The position numbers and the translations under genes are program-made. A stretch of DNA of 64,000 bases from JACCTU01 sp963769665 (lineage in GTDB: Bacteria; Actinomycetota; Thermoleophilia; Gaiellales; Gaiellaceae): the NCBI GenBank assembly GCA_963769665.1, contig CAVYMQ010000003.1, positions 868,001 to 932,000 of the forward strand, in the 5' to 3' direction. Position 1 is the first letter of the stretch; every line of letters starts with the position of its first letter. Of this stretch, positions 8,487 through 16,190 are shown one piece after another. The notes beneath the pieces were generated by a model that saw only the letters and a program-made list of their open reading frames with translations, searched no databases and was not told where the DNA came from.

Positions 8487-9289
8487 TGGCCACCGTCGCG
8501 GTCACCAGCTCGTCGTTCGAGCGCGCGCTCTCGGTCGCCGAGTGGCACGCGCGCTCGTACAAGCGCACGTGGCGCGCGACGATCACGACGGCGTTTCTCA
8601 ACCCGATCTTCTTCCTGCTCTCCGTCGGCATCCTGCTCGGCAAGCTGATCGACGACGACCAGGCGGCACTCGGAGGGCTTTCGTACGTCGAGTTCGTCGC
8701 GCCTGGTCTCCTTGCGGCGACCGCGATGCAGATGGGCGCGAACGACGCGATGTGGCCGGTGATGGCGGGGATCAAGTGGCTGCGCACGTACCACGCGGTG
8801 CTGGCGACGCCCGTGCGCGTCGCGGAGCTCGTGCTCGGGACGATGGGCTGGGCGGCGATCCGCGTCTTCTCCGCCGCGGTGATCTTCACGGCCGTCGCCG
8901 CGATCGGCGGCGCGGTCAGCTCTCCGCTGGCCGTGTTGGCGCCGTTCGCCGCGCTGCTCTGCGGGCTCGCGTTCAACGCGCCGATCGCGGCGTTCTCGGC
9001 GAGCCTCGAAGGCGGGGACGACGGGTGGTTCCCCGCGTTGAACCGGTTCGTGTTGATCCCGATGTTCCTGTTCGCGGGAACGTTCTTCCCCGTCTCCCAG
9101 CTGCCGGACTGGCTCGAGCCGGTGGCCTGGGCGACGCCGCTCTGGCACGGCGTCGAGCTGTGCCGGATGCTCACGACTGGGAACGTCGACGCGCTGCTCG
9201 CGGTCGTCCACGTGGCGTACCTTTCCCTGTTCGTGATCGTCGGCGCCGTCGTCGCGATCCGGCGCCATCAGAGGGCCCTGCTGAAGTGA
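8486..9289 (+). CDS. ABC-2 exporter permease (first)
   Basis: Six-helix ABC-2 membrane subunit, 267 residues. It shows the family layout: an amphipathic N-terminus (EWHARSYKRTWRATITTAF), helices from about residue 35, and the late motif FVLIPMFLFAGTFFPVSQLP before the last helices. The ATG overlaps the ATPase stop and the stop overlaps the second permease GTG, so all three genes are translationally coupled. Together with 9286-10095 it should form a heterodimeric channel. Confidence 0.9.
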   Translation: MATVAVTSSSFERALSVAEWHARSYKRTWRATITTAFLNPIFFLLSVGILLGKLIDDDQAALGGLSYVEFVAPGLLAATAMQMGANDAMWPVMAGIKWLRTYHAVLATPVRVAELVLGTMGWAAIRVFSAAVIFTAVAAIGGAVSSPLAVLAPFAALLCGLAFNAPIAAFSASLEGGDDGWFPALNRFVLIPMFLFAGTFFPVSQLPDWLEPVAWATPLWHGVELCRMLTTGNVDALLAVVHVAYLSLFVIVGAVVAIRRHQRALLK

Positions 9290-10095
9290 CCGACTACGCC
9301 CTCACCGGCCGGGTTGCCCCGTGGTTCACGTTCGGTGCCGACCGTTCGCTCCGGCTCGTCTACCGGAACCTGAAGGCGGCGCGCCGGTACTGGCTCGTCA
9401 TGGTCTCCGGCTTCTTCGAGCCGCTCTTCTACCTCGTCGGGCTCGGGGTCGGCGTGGGAGCGCTGGTCGGCGACATCACCTACGGGGGCAAGACGATCTC
9501 GTACCAGGAGTTCGTCGCGCCCGCCCTGCTCGCGGCGTCCGCGATGAACGGCGCAATCTACGAGACGACGGGCAACGTCTTCTTCAAGCTGAACTACGCC
9601 AAGACCTACGACGGTGTGCTCGCGACGCCGATGGGCGTCCGCGACGTCGCCGTCGGCGAGACGATCTTCGCGCTGATGCGCGGGAGCGTCTACGCGGTCG
9701 CGTTCGTGGCGATCATGCTCGTGCTCGGGCTGATCGAGTCGTGGTGGGCGCTGCTCGCCGTGCCCGCGGCGCTGCTGATCGGCGCAGCCTTCGCGGCGCT
9801 CGGCCTGTCCGCCGTGACGCTGATGCGGTCGTGGGCGGACTTCGCGTTCATCGAGCTGCTGACGCTCCCGATGTTCCTGTTCTCAGCCACGTTCGTTCCG
9901 CTAGAGGAGTATCCGAAGGCCGTGCAGTGGGCGCTTCCACTGACGCCGCTGTACCACGGCGTCGATCTGATGCGCGAGCTCACGCTCGGCAACGTCGGCT
10001 GGGAAGCGCTGATCCACGTCGCCTACCTGCTGGGCGTCCTCGCGCTCGGCGTCTGGTTCACCGCGCGCCGGCTCGAGCACAAGCTGCTGAAGTAG
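9286..10095 (+). CDS. ABC-2 exporter permease (second)
   Basis: Second ABC-2 membrane subunit, 269 residues, paralogous to the preceding gene. It carries the matching late motif TLPMFLFSATFVPLEEYP and the end VWFTARRLEHKLLK. GTG 9286-9288 overlaps the previous stop as GTGA. It is the last gene of the operon; a small GC hairpin follows at 10100-10114. Confidence 0.9.
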   Translation: MTDYALTGRVAPWFTFGADRSLRLVYRNLKAARRYWLVMVSGFFEPLFYLVGLGVGVGALVGDITYGGKTISYQEFVAPALLAASAMNGAIYETTGNVFFKLNYAKTYDGVLATPMGVRDVAVGETIFALMRGSVYAVAFVAIMLVLGLIESWWALLAVPAALLIGAAFAALGLSAVTLMRSWADFAFIELLTLPMFLFSATFVPLEEYPKAVQWALPLTPLYHGVDLMRELTLGNVGWEALIHVAYLLGVLALGVWFTARRLEHKLLK

Positions 10096-10099
10096 GCCC

Positions 10100-10114
10100 T
10101 CCCCGAACGGGGGA
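10100..10114 (+). terminator. Short GC hairpin after the exporter operon
   Basis: CCCC (10101-10104) can pair with GGGG (10109-10112) around a GAAC loop, five bases after the exporter stop codon. There is no T-run, so it is at best a weak or factor-assisted terminator. Confidence 0.3.
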
Positions 10115-10137
10115 CTGACGTCCGGCGGTGCCTGGCC

Positions 10138-10143
10138 TACGCT
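10138..10143 (+). promoter_or_regulatory. -10 box upstream of the small membrane protein gene
   Basis: TACGCT lies 32 bases before the ATG at 10176, leaving room for a short leader that contains the GGAGGG ribosome-binding site (10160-10165). Confidence 0.35.
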
Positions 10144-10175
10144 GCGCGTCCAGAACTGCGGAGGGTCTGAAGCGC

Positions 10176-10541
10176 ATGAGTGAAGCAGGGGTCGTACGCC
10201 GAGGTCGTCAGCTGTGCGGTGAGGTCACCGAGCGGCTGCGTTCGCATGGGATCGAGCTTGTCCCGTTCCTGACCGTCGGCTGCCTGGTCGCGGGCTTCTG
10301 GTGCGCGCTGAGCATCCCGGCGATCGTGGAGGCGACGGTGCGTGCGGAGCCCGCGCGGAGGCCTGCGCTGGTGACGCCGAAGAGCATCCCGCCGGGGACG
10401 CAGTTTCGCGTGATCGCGAGCATCGGTGGAGCGACGATGCCCGAGCTGTGGCAGTCGAGGTCGTCGAACGGCCCGACGAAGGGCTCGCGCGAACGGGGAG
10501 AGACGCCGGTGCCGGCGACGCTCTTCATCGCCGCCCGTTAG
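10176..10541 (+). CDS. Small single-pass membrane protein, function unknown
   Basis: Hypothetical protein of 121 residues, not recognised. A charged N-terminus precedes one likely membrane helix (FLTVGCLVAGFWCALSIPAIV, about residues 31-50). The basic rest contains VTPKSIPPGTQFRVIASIG and ends in FIAAR. ATG 10176 is chosen because GGAGGG lies ten bases upstream. It lies between the exporter operon and the giant repeat protein and may be an accessory to the latter, but nothing in the sequence proves this. Confidence 0.6.
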   Translation: MSEAGVVRRGRQLCGEVTERLRSHGIELVPFLTVGCLVAGFWCALSIPAIVEATVRAEPARRPALVTPKSIPPGTQFRVIASIGGATMPELWQSRSSNGPTKGSRERGETPVPATLFIAAR

Positions 10542-10670
10542 ACCACTCTCGACCTCGACTGGAGCTTGAGGGTCTGAACGGCTCGTGCTTGCCTACACGA
10601 ATGGGGGACGGACCCTACCCCGATTCGGGCGATGGTTGGAACAGCGGTCCCGAATGCGGCAGGAGCAGTA

Positions 10671-13600
10671 GTGGCGAACACACAACGGCGAGACGACGAG
10701 CCGACCCGTTCACGGCGGGTTCGCGGCGCTTTGGCGCCGCTCGGCCGTGCGTCCGCAGCAGCGACCGCGTGCATCCTCTGGGTCGGGCTTGCGATGCCCG
10801 GTTTGCAGCTCCTGCCTGGCGCAGGTGGCTACGGCGACAGGAGCATTGCGATCTCACTCCAGAGCGCGCTGCTCGGGATCGACAACGGCTACGCATCGAC
10901 GCCGGAAGTACGCGCGGCGATGCGCGCGCTTGGGCTCGCGGTGATCAGCCAGTCGCCGGCACCGCAGTTGCAGACCGACGGCCCCGTGTCGCTCGCGGTC
11001 GACCTCGCTGAAAGCATCCGCGCCGACACCGTCGAGACGACGGTCATGCCGACACTCGTCTCCGACGGACCGCACAACCGACCGAGCACCGGCACCGACA
11101 CGCCGGTCGGTACGCCTCCGCCGCACGAACATCCTGACGCTCCCGACGCTCCTGCCGCTCCTGCCGAGCCGAGCGCACCGACACCGCCGCCCGGCGGCGT
11201 CACGCCGCCGAAGCCGCCGAAGCCACCGTCGGCTCCGGCGAAGAGCCCGCAATCGATCAGCTTCAACACGTCGCCGTGGGCCGCCGTCGTCGGCGGCTCC
11301 TACGCGGTCGGAGCTGCCGCGAGCTCCGGTCTGCCGGTGAGCTTCTCACTCGCACCCGGGAGCTCGAGCGTCTGCACGATCTCGGGCGCGACCGTCAGCT
11401 TCGTCGGGCCTGGAACATGCACCGTCCGGGCTAACCAGTCCGGGAACGCGAGCTATCTGCCGGCGCCCCAGGTCACGCAGTCCGTCGACGTCGACGACGC
11501 GGTCGTCGTCCAGACGATCAGCTTCGTCTCGAAGCCTCCGTCGGGTGCGCATGTCCATGACCCCCCGTACACCGTGATCGCGAAGGCGACCTCGGGGCTG
11601 CCGGTCGAGCTCGGCACCGAGGACGGGAGTGCCGGCATCTGCAAGGTGACCGGCGTGAAGGTTCACCTCATCGGCGAGGGCACCTGCACGATCAACGCGA
11701 CGCAGCGCGGCAACAGCAAGTTCAAGCCGGCGCCTCCGGTGCTCCAGTCGTTCTCGATCGGCACGGACGCCGTTTCGCAGAGTGTCCAGTCGATCAACTT
11801 CACGTCGACGCCGCCAACCGCGCCGGCGGTCGGTGGGACCTACGTCGTTGCGGCGACGGCGAGCTCCGGGCTGACGGTGGCCTTCTCGGCCGCGCCGTCC
11901 AGCGCGGGCGTGTGCACCGTCGCGGGCTCGACGGTCTCGCTCGTCGGAACGGGAACCTGCAACGTCCGGGCGAACCAGGCGGGCAACGCGAGCTACCTCG
12001 CAGCGCCGCAGGTGCAGCAGGGGTTCCTGGTCGGCCTCGTCGGCCAGACGATCACGTTCTCGAGCACGCCGCCCTCGGGCGCTGCGGTCGGCGGTCCGTC
12101 CTACACCGTGCTGGCGACGTCCTCGTCCGGCCTCCCCGTCGTCTTCAGCGCGAACCCGAGCAGCGCCTCCGTCTGCACCGTCTCCGGCTCGACGGTCTCG
12201 TTGACCGGTGCCGGGACCTGCACGGTCGACGCCGACCAGCCCGGAGACGCGACGCGCGGTCCTGCGCCGCAGGTCCAGCAGTCGTTCACGATCGGCGGCC
12301 CACCGGCGCCGAGCGTCCAGTCGATCAGCTTCACCTCCGCGCCGCCCTCGTTCTCGGTCGCCGGCGGTGCCGCCTACGTGGTGTCGGCATCGGCGAGCTC
12401 AGGGCTTGCCGTCACCTTCTCGGTCGCGCCTTCGAGCGCCGGCGTCTGCACCGTCTCCGGCTCGACGGTCTCCCCCGTCGGCGTCGGGACCTGCATCGTC
12501 CGGGCGGACCAGGCGGGCAACGCGAGTTACCAGGCGGCGGCGCAGGTCTGGCAGTCGTTCGCGGTCGGTCTCGCGCCGCAGACGACCAGCTTCACGTCAT
12601 CGCCGCCGTCGAGCGCAACGGTGGGCGATCCCGACTACTCCGTCGGCGCATCGGCGACCTCCGGCCTCGCTGTCACTTTCTCGGCCGCCGCTTCGAGTGC
12701 CGGGATCTGCACCGTCTCGGGCTCCGCCGTCACCTTCGTCGCCGCAGGAACGTGCACCGTGGATGCGGATCAGCCCGGTGACGCGACCTACGACGTCGCG
12801 CCTCGCGTGCAGCAGTCGTTCACGATCGGCGGCCCGTCGGCCCCGAGCGTCCAGTCGATCAGCTTCACGTCGTCTGCTCCGTCGGGCGCGTTCGTCGGTG
12901 GCACCACGTACGGCGTCTCCGCGTCGGCGAGCTCCGGCCTGCCCGTCAGCTTCTCGGTCGATCCGGCAAGCGCCGGCGTCTGCTCGCTGTCCGGGGCGAC
13001 GGTGTCATTCGTCGCTTCCGGCACCTGCACGATCCACGCCGACCAGGCCGGGAGCGCGAGCTACCAGCCCGCCCCGCAGGTTTCGCAGTCCTTCGCGGTG
13101 AACATCGCCGGCCAGACGATCAGCTTCACGTCGACGCCCCCGGGTGGCGCGGTCACCGGCGGCCCGACCTACACCGTGACGGCGGCAGCCAGCTCCGGTC
13201 TCTCCGTCGCCTTCTCGTCCGGCAGCCCCTCCGTGTGCGGAGTGTCGGGCTCGACGGTCTCGTTCCTCGCGCCCGGGACGTGCACCGTGCTCGCGAACCA
13301 GGGCGGCAACGGCTCCTACTCGGCCGCGCCGCAGGTCTCGCAGTCGTTCGCCGTCGCCAAGGGGCCCCAGTCGATCACCTTCACGACTTCGCCGCCGAGC
13401 GGCGCGTACGTCGGCGGCCCGACGTACACCGTCGCCGCAAGCGCCAGCTCCGGTCTCGCCGTCACGTTCTCGTCCGGGAGCCCCTCGGTGTGCGGCGTCT
13501 CGGGCTCGACGGTGTCGTTCACCGGGGCCGGAACGTGCGTCGTCCGGGCGAACCAGTCCGGGAACGCGAACTACCAGACCGCCCCGCAGGTGCAGCAGTC

Positions 13601-14150
13601 CTTCACCGTCGTCCCGCCGCCGTCGGCACAGACGATCACGTTCACCTCGAGCGCGCCGGGAAGCGCCGTCTACCTCGGGCCGAACTACAACGTCACGGCA
13701 ACCGCGAGCTCGGGCCTGCCGGTCAGCTTCACGGTGTCGGGCACCTGCACGCTGTCGGGCGCCTCGACGGTCGTGATGGCAGGCGCGGGGACGTGCACGG
13801 TCAATGCGAACCAGAGCGGCAGCAGCTCCTACCTTGCCGCGCCGCAGGTGCAGCAGACCTTCTCGATCGCGAAGCGGTCGCAGACGATCACGTTCCCGGA
13901 CGCGGGGAACCACGACAGGAACGACCCGCCGTTCCCGCTGTCGGCGACGTCGAGCTCCGGCCTCGCGGTCAGCTACACGGTCGACCCGAGCAGCGCCTCG
14001 GTCTGCTCCGTGTCGGGCAACATGGTCACGCCGGAGGGCGATCGCGGCGACTGCATCGTCTACGCGAACCAGGCCGGCGACGCGAACTACCTGGCCGCTA
14101 CGCAGGTCACGAAGGTGATCAAGATCAAGAACCACACCGCGGGGCCCTAG
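10671..14150 (+). CDS. Giant secreted protein with 11 Ig-like (MBG-type) repeats
   Basis: Secreted protein of about 1,160 residues. The N-terminus has an arginine-rich region and a hydrophobic segment (ATACILWVGLAMPGLQLLPG) that looks like a signal peptide or anchor. A linker rich in Pro, Thr and His then leads into eleven tandem repeats of about 80-90 residues. Each repeat runs from Q(S/T)ISFTSTPPSGA through SSGLPVTFS, VCTVSGSTVSF and GTCTV to NQAGNASYLAAPQVQQSF, with two regularly placed cysteines that could pair. GTG 10671 is preferred because AGGAG lies five bases upstream; an earlier ATG at 10632 is possible. No LPxTG or C-terminal membrane anchor is seen. Likely a surface or adhesive scaffold (inference). 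Confidence 0.85.
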   Translation: MANTQRRDDEPTRSRRVRGALAPLGRASAAATACILWVGLAMPGLQLLPGAGGYGDRSIAISLQSALLGIDNGYASTPEVRAAMRALGLAVISQSPAPQLQTDGPVSLAVDLAESIRADTVETTVMPTLVSDGPHNRPSTGTDTPVGTPPPHEHPDAPDAPAAPAEPSAPTPPPGGVTPPKPPKPPSAPAKSPQSISFNTSPWAAVVGGSYAVGAAASSGLPVSFSLAPGSSSVCTISGATVSFVGPGTCTVRANQSGNASYLPAPQVTQSVDVDDAVVVQTISFVSKPPSGAHVHDPPYTVIAKATSGLPVELGTEDGSAGICKVTGVKVHLIGEGTCTINATQRGNSKFKPAPPVLQSFSIGTDAVSQSVQSINFTSTPPTAPAVGGTYVVAATASSGLTVAFSAAPSSAGVCTVAGSTVSLVGTGTCNVRANQAGNASYLAAPQVQQGFLVGLVGQTITFSSTPPSGAAVGGPSYTVLATSSSGLPVVFSANPSSASVCTVSGSTVSLTGAGTCTVDADQPGDATRGPAPQVQQSFTIGGPPAPSVQSISFTSAPPSFSVAGGAAYVVSASASSGLAVTFSVAPSSAGVCTVSGSTVSPVGVGTCIVRADQAGNASYQAAAQVWQSFAVGLAPQTTSFTSSPPSSATVGDPDYSVGASATSGLAVTFSAAASSAGICTVSGSAVTFVAAGTCTVDADQPGDATYDVAPRVQQSFTIGGPSAPSVQSISFTSSAPSGAFVGGTTYGVSASASSGLPVSFSVDPASAGVCSLSGATVSFVASGTCTIHADQAGSASYQPAPQVSQSFAVNIAGQTISFTSTPPGGAVTGGPTYTVTAAASSGLSVAFSSGSPSVCGVSGSTVSFLAPGTCTVLANQGGNGSYSAAPQVSQSFAVAKGPQSITFTTSPPSGAYVGGPTYTVAASASSGLAVTFSSGSPSVCGVSGSTVSFTGAGTCVVRANQSGNANYQTAPQVQQSFTVVPPPSAQTITFTSSAPGSAVYLGPNYNVTATASSGLPVSFTVSGTCTLSGASTVVMAGAGTCTVNANQSGSSSYLAAPQVQQTFSIAKRSQTITFPDAGNHDRNDPPFPLSATSSSGLAVSYTVDPSSASVCSVSGNMVTPEGDRGDCIVYANQAGDANYLAATQVTKVIKIKNHTAGP
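11250..14129 (+). repeat. Eleven tandem coding repeats of about 250-275 bp
   Basis: The DNA encoding the Ig-like repeats is itself repetitive; repeats 3-9 are the most alike and repeats 1, 2, 10 and 11 the most diverged. Repeats 4 and 6 share an unusual linker ending FTIGGP-APSV and are each followed by a QSISFTS-type repeat, suggesting that a two-repeat block was duplicated. The short-read assembly of this stretch deserves caution. Confidence 0.85.
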
Positions 14151-14161
14151 TGGCGTACCTC

Positions 14162-14177
14162 ACTCCTTCGGGGGAGT
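14162..14177 (+). terminator. Hairpin after the repeat-protein gene
   Basis: ACTCC can pair with GGAGT around a TTCGGG loop, eleven bases after the stop codon. No T-run follows, so termination strength is doubtful. Confidence 0.35.
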
Positions 14178-14235
14178 CCTCGCGGGAGTCCACGAGCCGA
14201 TGCTGAACCACGTTTCCTCCTCGGAAGGCTGTCAA

Positions 14236-14316
14236 ATGAACGAGGTTCTGCGGCATGTATCGGCGCCGCCGGCGACGGCGGAGCTCTTGGCTTCCCTTCT
14301 CGAGGGAGAGCGTTGA
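14236..14316 (+). CDS. Upstream mini-ORF (26 residues) coupled to the diguanylate cyclase
   Basis: ATG 14236 with GGAAGG about eight bases upstream opens a 26-codon frame (MNEVLRHVSAPPATAELLAS, then six more residues). Its TGA overlaps the cyclase ATG as TGATG. The peptide is not recognised. The exact stop-start overlap and both ribosome-binding sites fit a leader peptide that controls translation of the cyclase, but a chance frame of this length is possible. Confidence 0.4.
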   Translation: MNEVLRHVSAPPATAELLASLLEGER

Positions 14317-15662
14317 TGCTCGGCCGCACGGCCGGCGAGTTTCGCCATCGCACGTCGATCGTGCGCTATGCCGTCCTCGTCTTCCTGCTGATCGCCGCCC
14401 TCGTCGCCACGGTGAGCTGGACGCTCGACCGCAACGGTCGTCGAAGCAACTGGCAGGAGCACAGCACGGCGCTCAACGCCGGCGCCCGCGTCGCGGCCTC
14501 GACGTTCGGCACGATGCGCGCCGACCTGCGCGTGCAGGCGAGCGAGCTCGCGACCTCGCTACGACTCCAGCGCGCAGTGGTGATGAACGACCAGCGGTCT
14601 CTCAAGGAGATCGCAGCGACCAGCCGCGCGCGGATCGACCTGCGCGACGGTCGCTCGATCGGGAAGCTCGCCGCGAAGCCACGGATCGCGTCAACGGCCA
14701 CGATCAGCAACGGGCAGGCGATCCTCGCGAAGGTGACGGTCTCGCTTCCGCTCGGCAAGGACGTGCTCACGGTGCTGCGCCAGGCGACGCCGCTACCCGA
14801 GGACGCCTCGCTCGCCTTGATGCAGAACGGCCGGCTGCTCGCCGGGGGCCCGCTTGGAGTCGAGTTGAAGCCGCGCGACGGCCGGGTCGTCCTCGGTGGC
14901 ACGGCCTTTGCCGCCCAGTTCGCGCCGCTCGTGGTCGCGGACGCGTACGTCGTCGCTCTCGAGCCGGTAGCCGCGATCGACGCTCTGTCCGCGGGCTACC
15001 GCAGGCTGATCATCCTCGCGGCGCTGTTCACGCTCGCGCTCGCCGCGGCCCTCGCCACTCGGGTCGCCCGCCCGGTCGCGCAGATCGTCGGCGACGTCGC
15101 TCGCCTGAGCCGCCAGGCGCAGACGGACGGGCTCACCGGGCTCGCAAATCGCCGGCTGTTGGCGGAGCGGCTCGAGGACGAGCTGATCCGTGCGACCCGG
15201 AACGGCACGAGCATCTCGCTCGTGATGTGCGACATCGACAACTTCAAGCAGATCAACGACAGCTTCGGCCATCAGACAGGCGACTCGGTGCTGCGCGCGT
15301 TCTCGGCAGCGCTCGAGCGTTCGGTGCGCGAGACCGACCTCGCGGCACGTTACGGCGGCGAGGAGTTCGTCGTCCTGCTCCCGGGCGCGAGCCTGACGAA
15401 CGCGAATCGTGCCGCAGAGCAGATGCGAAAGACCGCCGCGGGCCTCAAGGTCGCCGGCCGAAACGGCCTGATCGCCACGTTCACCGTGAGCTTCGGCGTC
15501 GCCGAGTTCCCGACCTACGGGAACGCAGAAGCCCTGATCGCCGCGGCTGACGCGGCGCTCTACCAGGCCAAGCGCGGCGGCAAGGACCGGGTTGCGATCT
15601 CGACGGTTCAGGGGCAGGACCTCGCCCCCGAGTCACCGGCGCGGCTCGTCTCGCTCGGCTGA
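14316..15662 (+). CDS. Membrane-bound diguanylate cyclase (sensor-GGDEF)
   Basis: Makes cyclic di-GMP from two GTP. The 448-residue protein has an N-terminal helix (about residues 16-34), an extracytoplasmic sensor-like region of roughly 190 residues, a second helix (LIILAALFTLALAAALATRV) with a short HAMP-like linker, and a complete GGDEF domain starting at TDGLTGLANRR. The active-site loop is GGEEF, and the inhibitory-site RETD lies five residues before it, so product inhibition is expected. ATG 14316 follows GAGGGAGAG. The upstream mini-ORF overlaps its start. Co-location with the giant surface protein suggests c-di-GMP-linked attachment (inference). Confidence 0.93.
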   Translation: MLGRTAGEFRHRTSIVRYAVLVFLLIAALVATVSWTLDRNGRRSNWQEHSTALNAGARVAASTFGTMRADLRVQASELATSLRLQRAVVMNDQRSLKEIAATSRARIDLRDGRSIGKLAAKPRIASTATISNGQAILAKVTVSLPLGKDVLTVLRQATPLPEDASLALMQNGRLLAGGPLGVELKPRDGRVVLGGTAFAAQFAPLVVADAYVVALEPVAAIDALSAGYRRLIILAALFTLALAAALATRVARPVAQIVGDVARLSRQAQTDGLTGLANRRLLAERLEDELIRATRNGTSISLVMCDIDNFKQINDSFGHQTGDSVLRAFSAALERSVRETDLAARYGGEEFVVLLPGASLTNANRAAEQMRKTAAGLKVAGRNGLIATFTVSFGVAEFPTYGNAEALIAAADAALYQAKRGGKDRVAISTVQGQDLAPESPARLVSLG

Positions 15663-15721
15663 TCGCCGCGCAAGGGCTAGTCGAACCGAGCTCTCGGTTC
15701 GCACGCGCGCGGGATCGGACG

Positions 15722-15727
15722 TACGCT
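15722..15727 (+). promoter_or_regulatory. -10 box for greA (leaderless)
   Basis: TACGCT is followed by six bases and the GTG at 15734, with no ribosome-binding site; the transcript should start at the codon. A weak -35-like TTCGCA lies 18 bases upstream. Confidence 0.5.
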
Positions 15728-15733
15728 GCAGGC

Positions 15734-16189
15734 GTGTCGCTCGAATCACACCCGCCCCTGACGGCCGACCAGAAGGCTCAGCTCGAAGCAGAGCTGGCTG
15801 AGCTGGAGGGCCCACGGCGCGCGGAGATGGTCGAGGCGATCCGCGTCGCGCGCGGCTTCGGCGATCTCTCCGAGAACTTCGAGTACCACGCCGCGAAGAA
15901 CGAGCAGGGCATGCTCGAGCGCCGGATCACGCTGCTCCGCGACCGGCTTTCGCGGTCGGTGCTCGTTGATGAAAGCGAGACTCGGAACGGTCGCGTCGGC
16001 GTCGGCTCGCACGTCGAGCTCGAGGACGAGAAGGGCGAGCGAATGAAGGTCGAGATCTCGAGCGTCGGCGGCGTTTCCCCCGACTCCCCGCTCGGCCGCG
16101 CCCTCTACGGCGCGAAGGCCGGCGACGAGGTGACGATCGCAGCACCGGGCGGGTCGTGGGTCGCCCGCGTCGTGTCCGTCGGCCCGTAG
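15734..16189 (+). CDS. greA: Transcription elongation factor GreA
   Basis: Binds the RNA polymerase secondary channel and stimulates cleavage of backtracked RNA. The 151-residue length is normal. The N-terminal coiled coil carries the hallmark GDLSENFEYHAAKNEQG with the acidic tip, and the C-terminal FKBP-like domain ends in a GDEVTIAAPGGSW-type motif. The GTG start fits the leaderless -10 box six bases upstream. The stop is one base from the convergent glycosyltransferase stop. Confidence 0.95.
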   Translation: MSLESHPPLTADQKAQLEAELAELEGPRRAEMVEAIRVARGFGDLSENFEYHAAKNEQGMLERRITLLRDRLSRSVLVDESETRNGRVGVGSHVELEDEKGERMKVEISSVGGVSPDSPLGRALYGAKAGDEVTIAAPGGSWVARVVSVGP

Positions 16190-16190
16190 C

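Noticed and set aside
10100..10114. Strong intrinsic terminator after the exporter operon
   Set aside because: The stem is only four pairs and no T-run follows; listed only as a weak hairpin.
11250..14129. Regular repeats that could suggest a CRISPR array or satellite
   Set aside because: The units are about 250-275 bp, differ from each other, and encode a continuous Ig-like repeat protein.
14178..14235. Cyclic di-GMP riboswitch before the diguanylate cyclase
   Set aside because: The conserved GEMM core elements are not present in the stretch; only a mini-ORF with its ribosome-binding site is seen.
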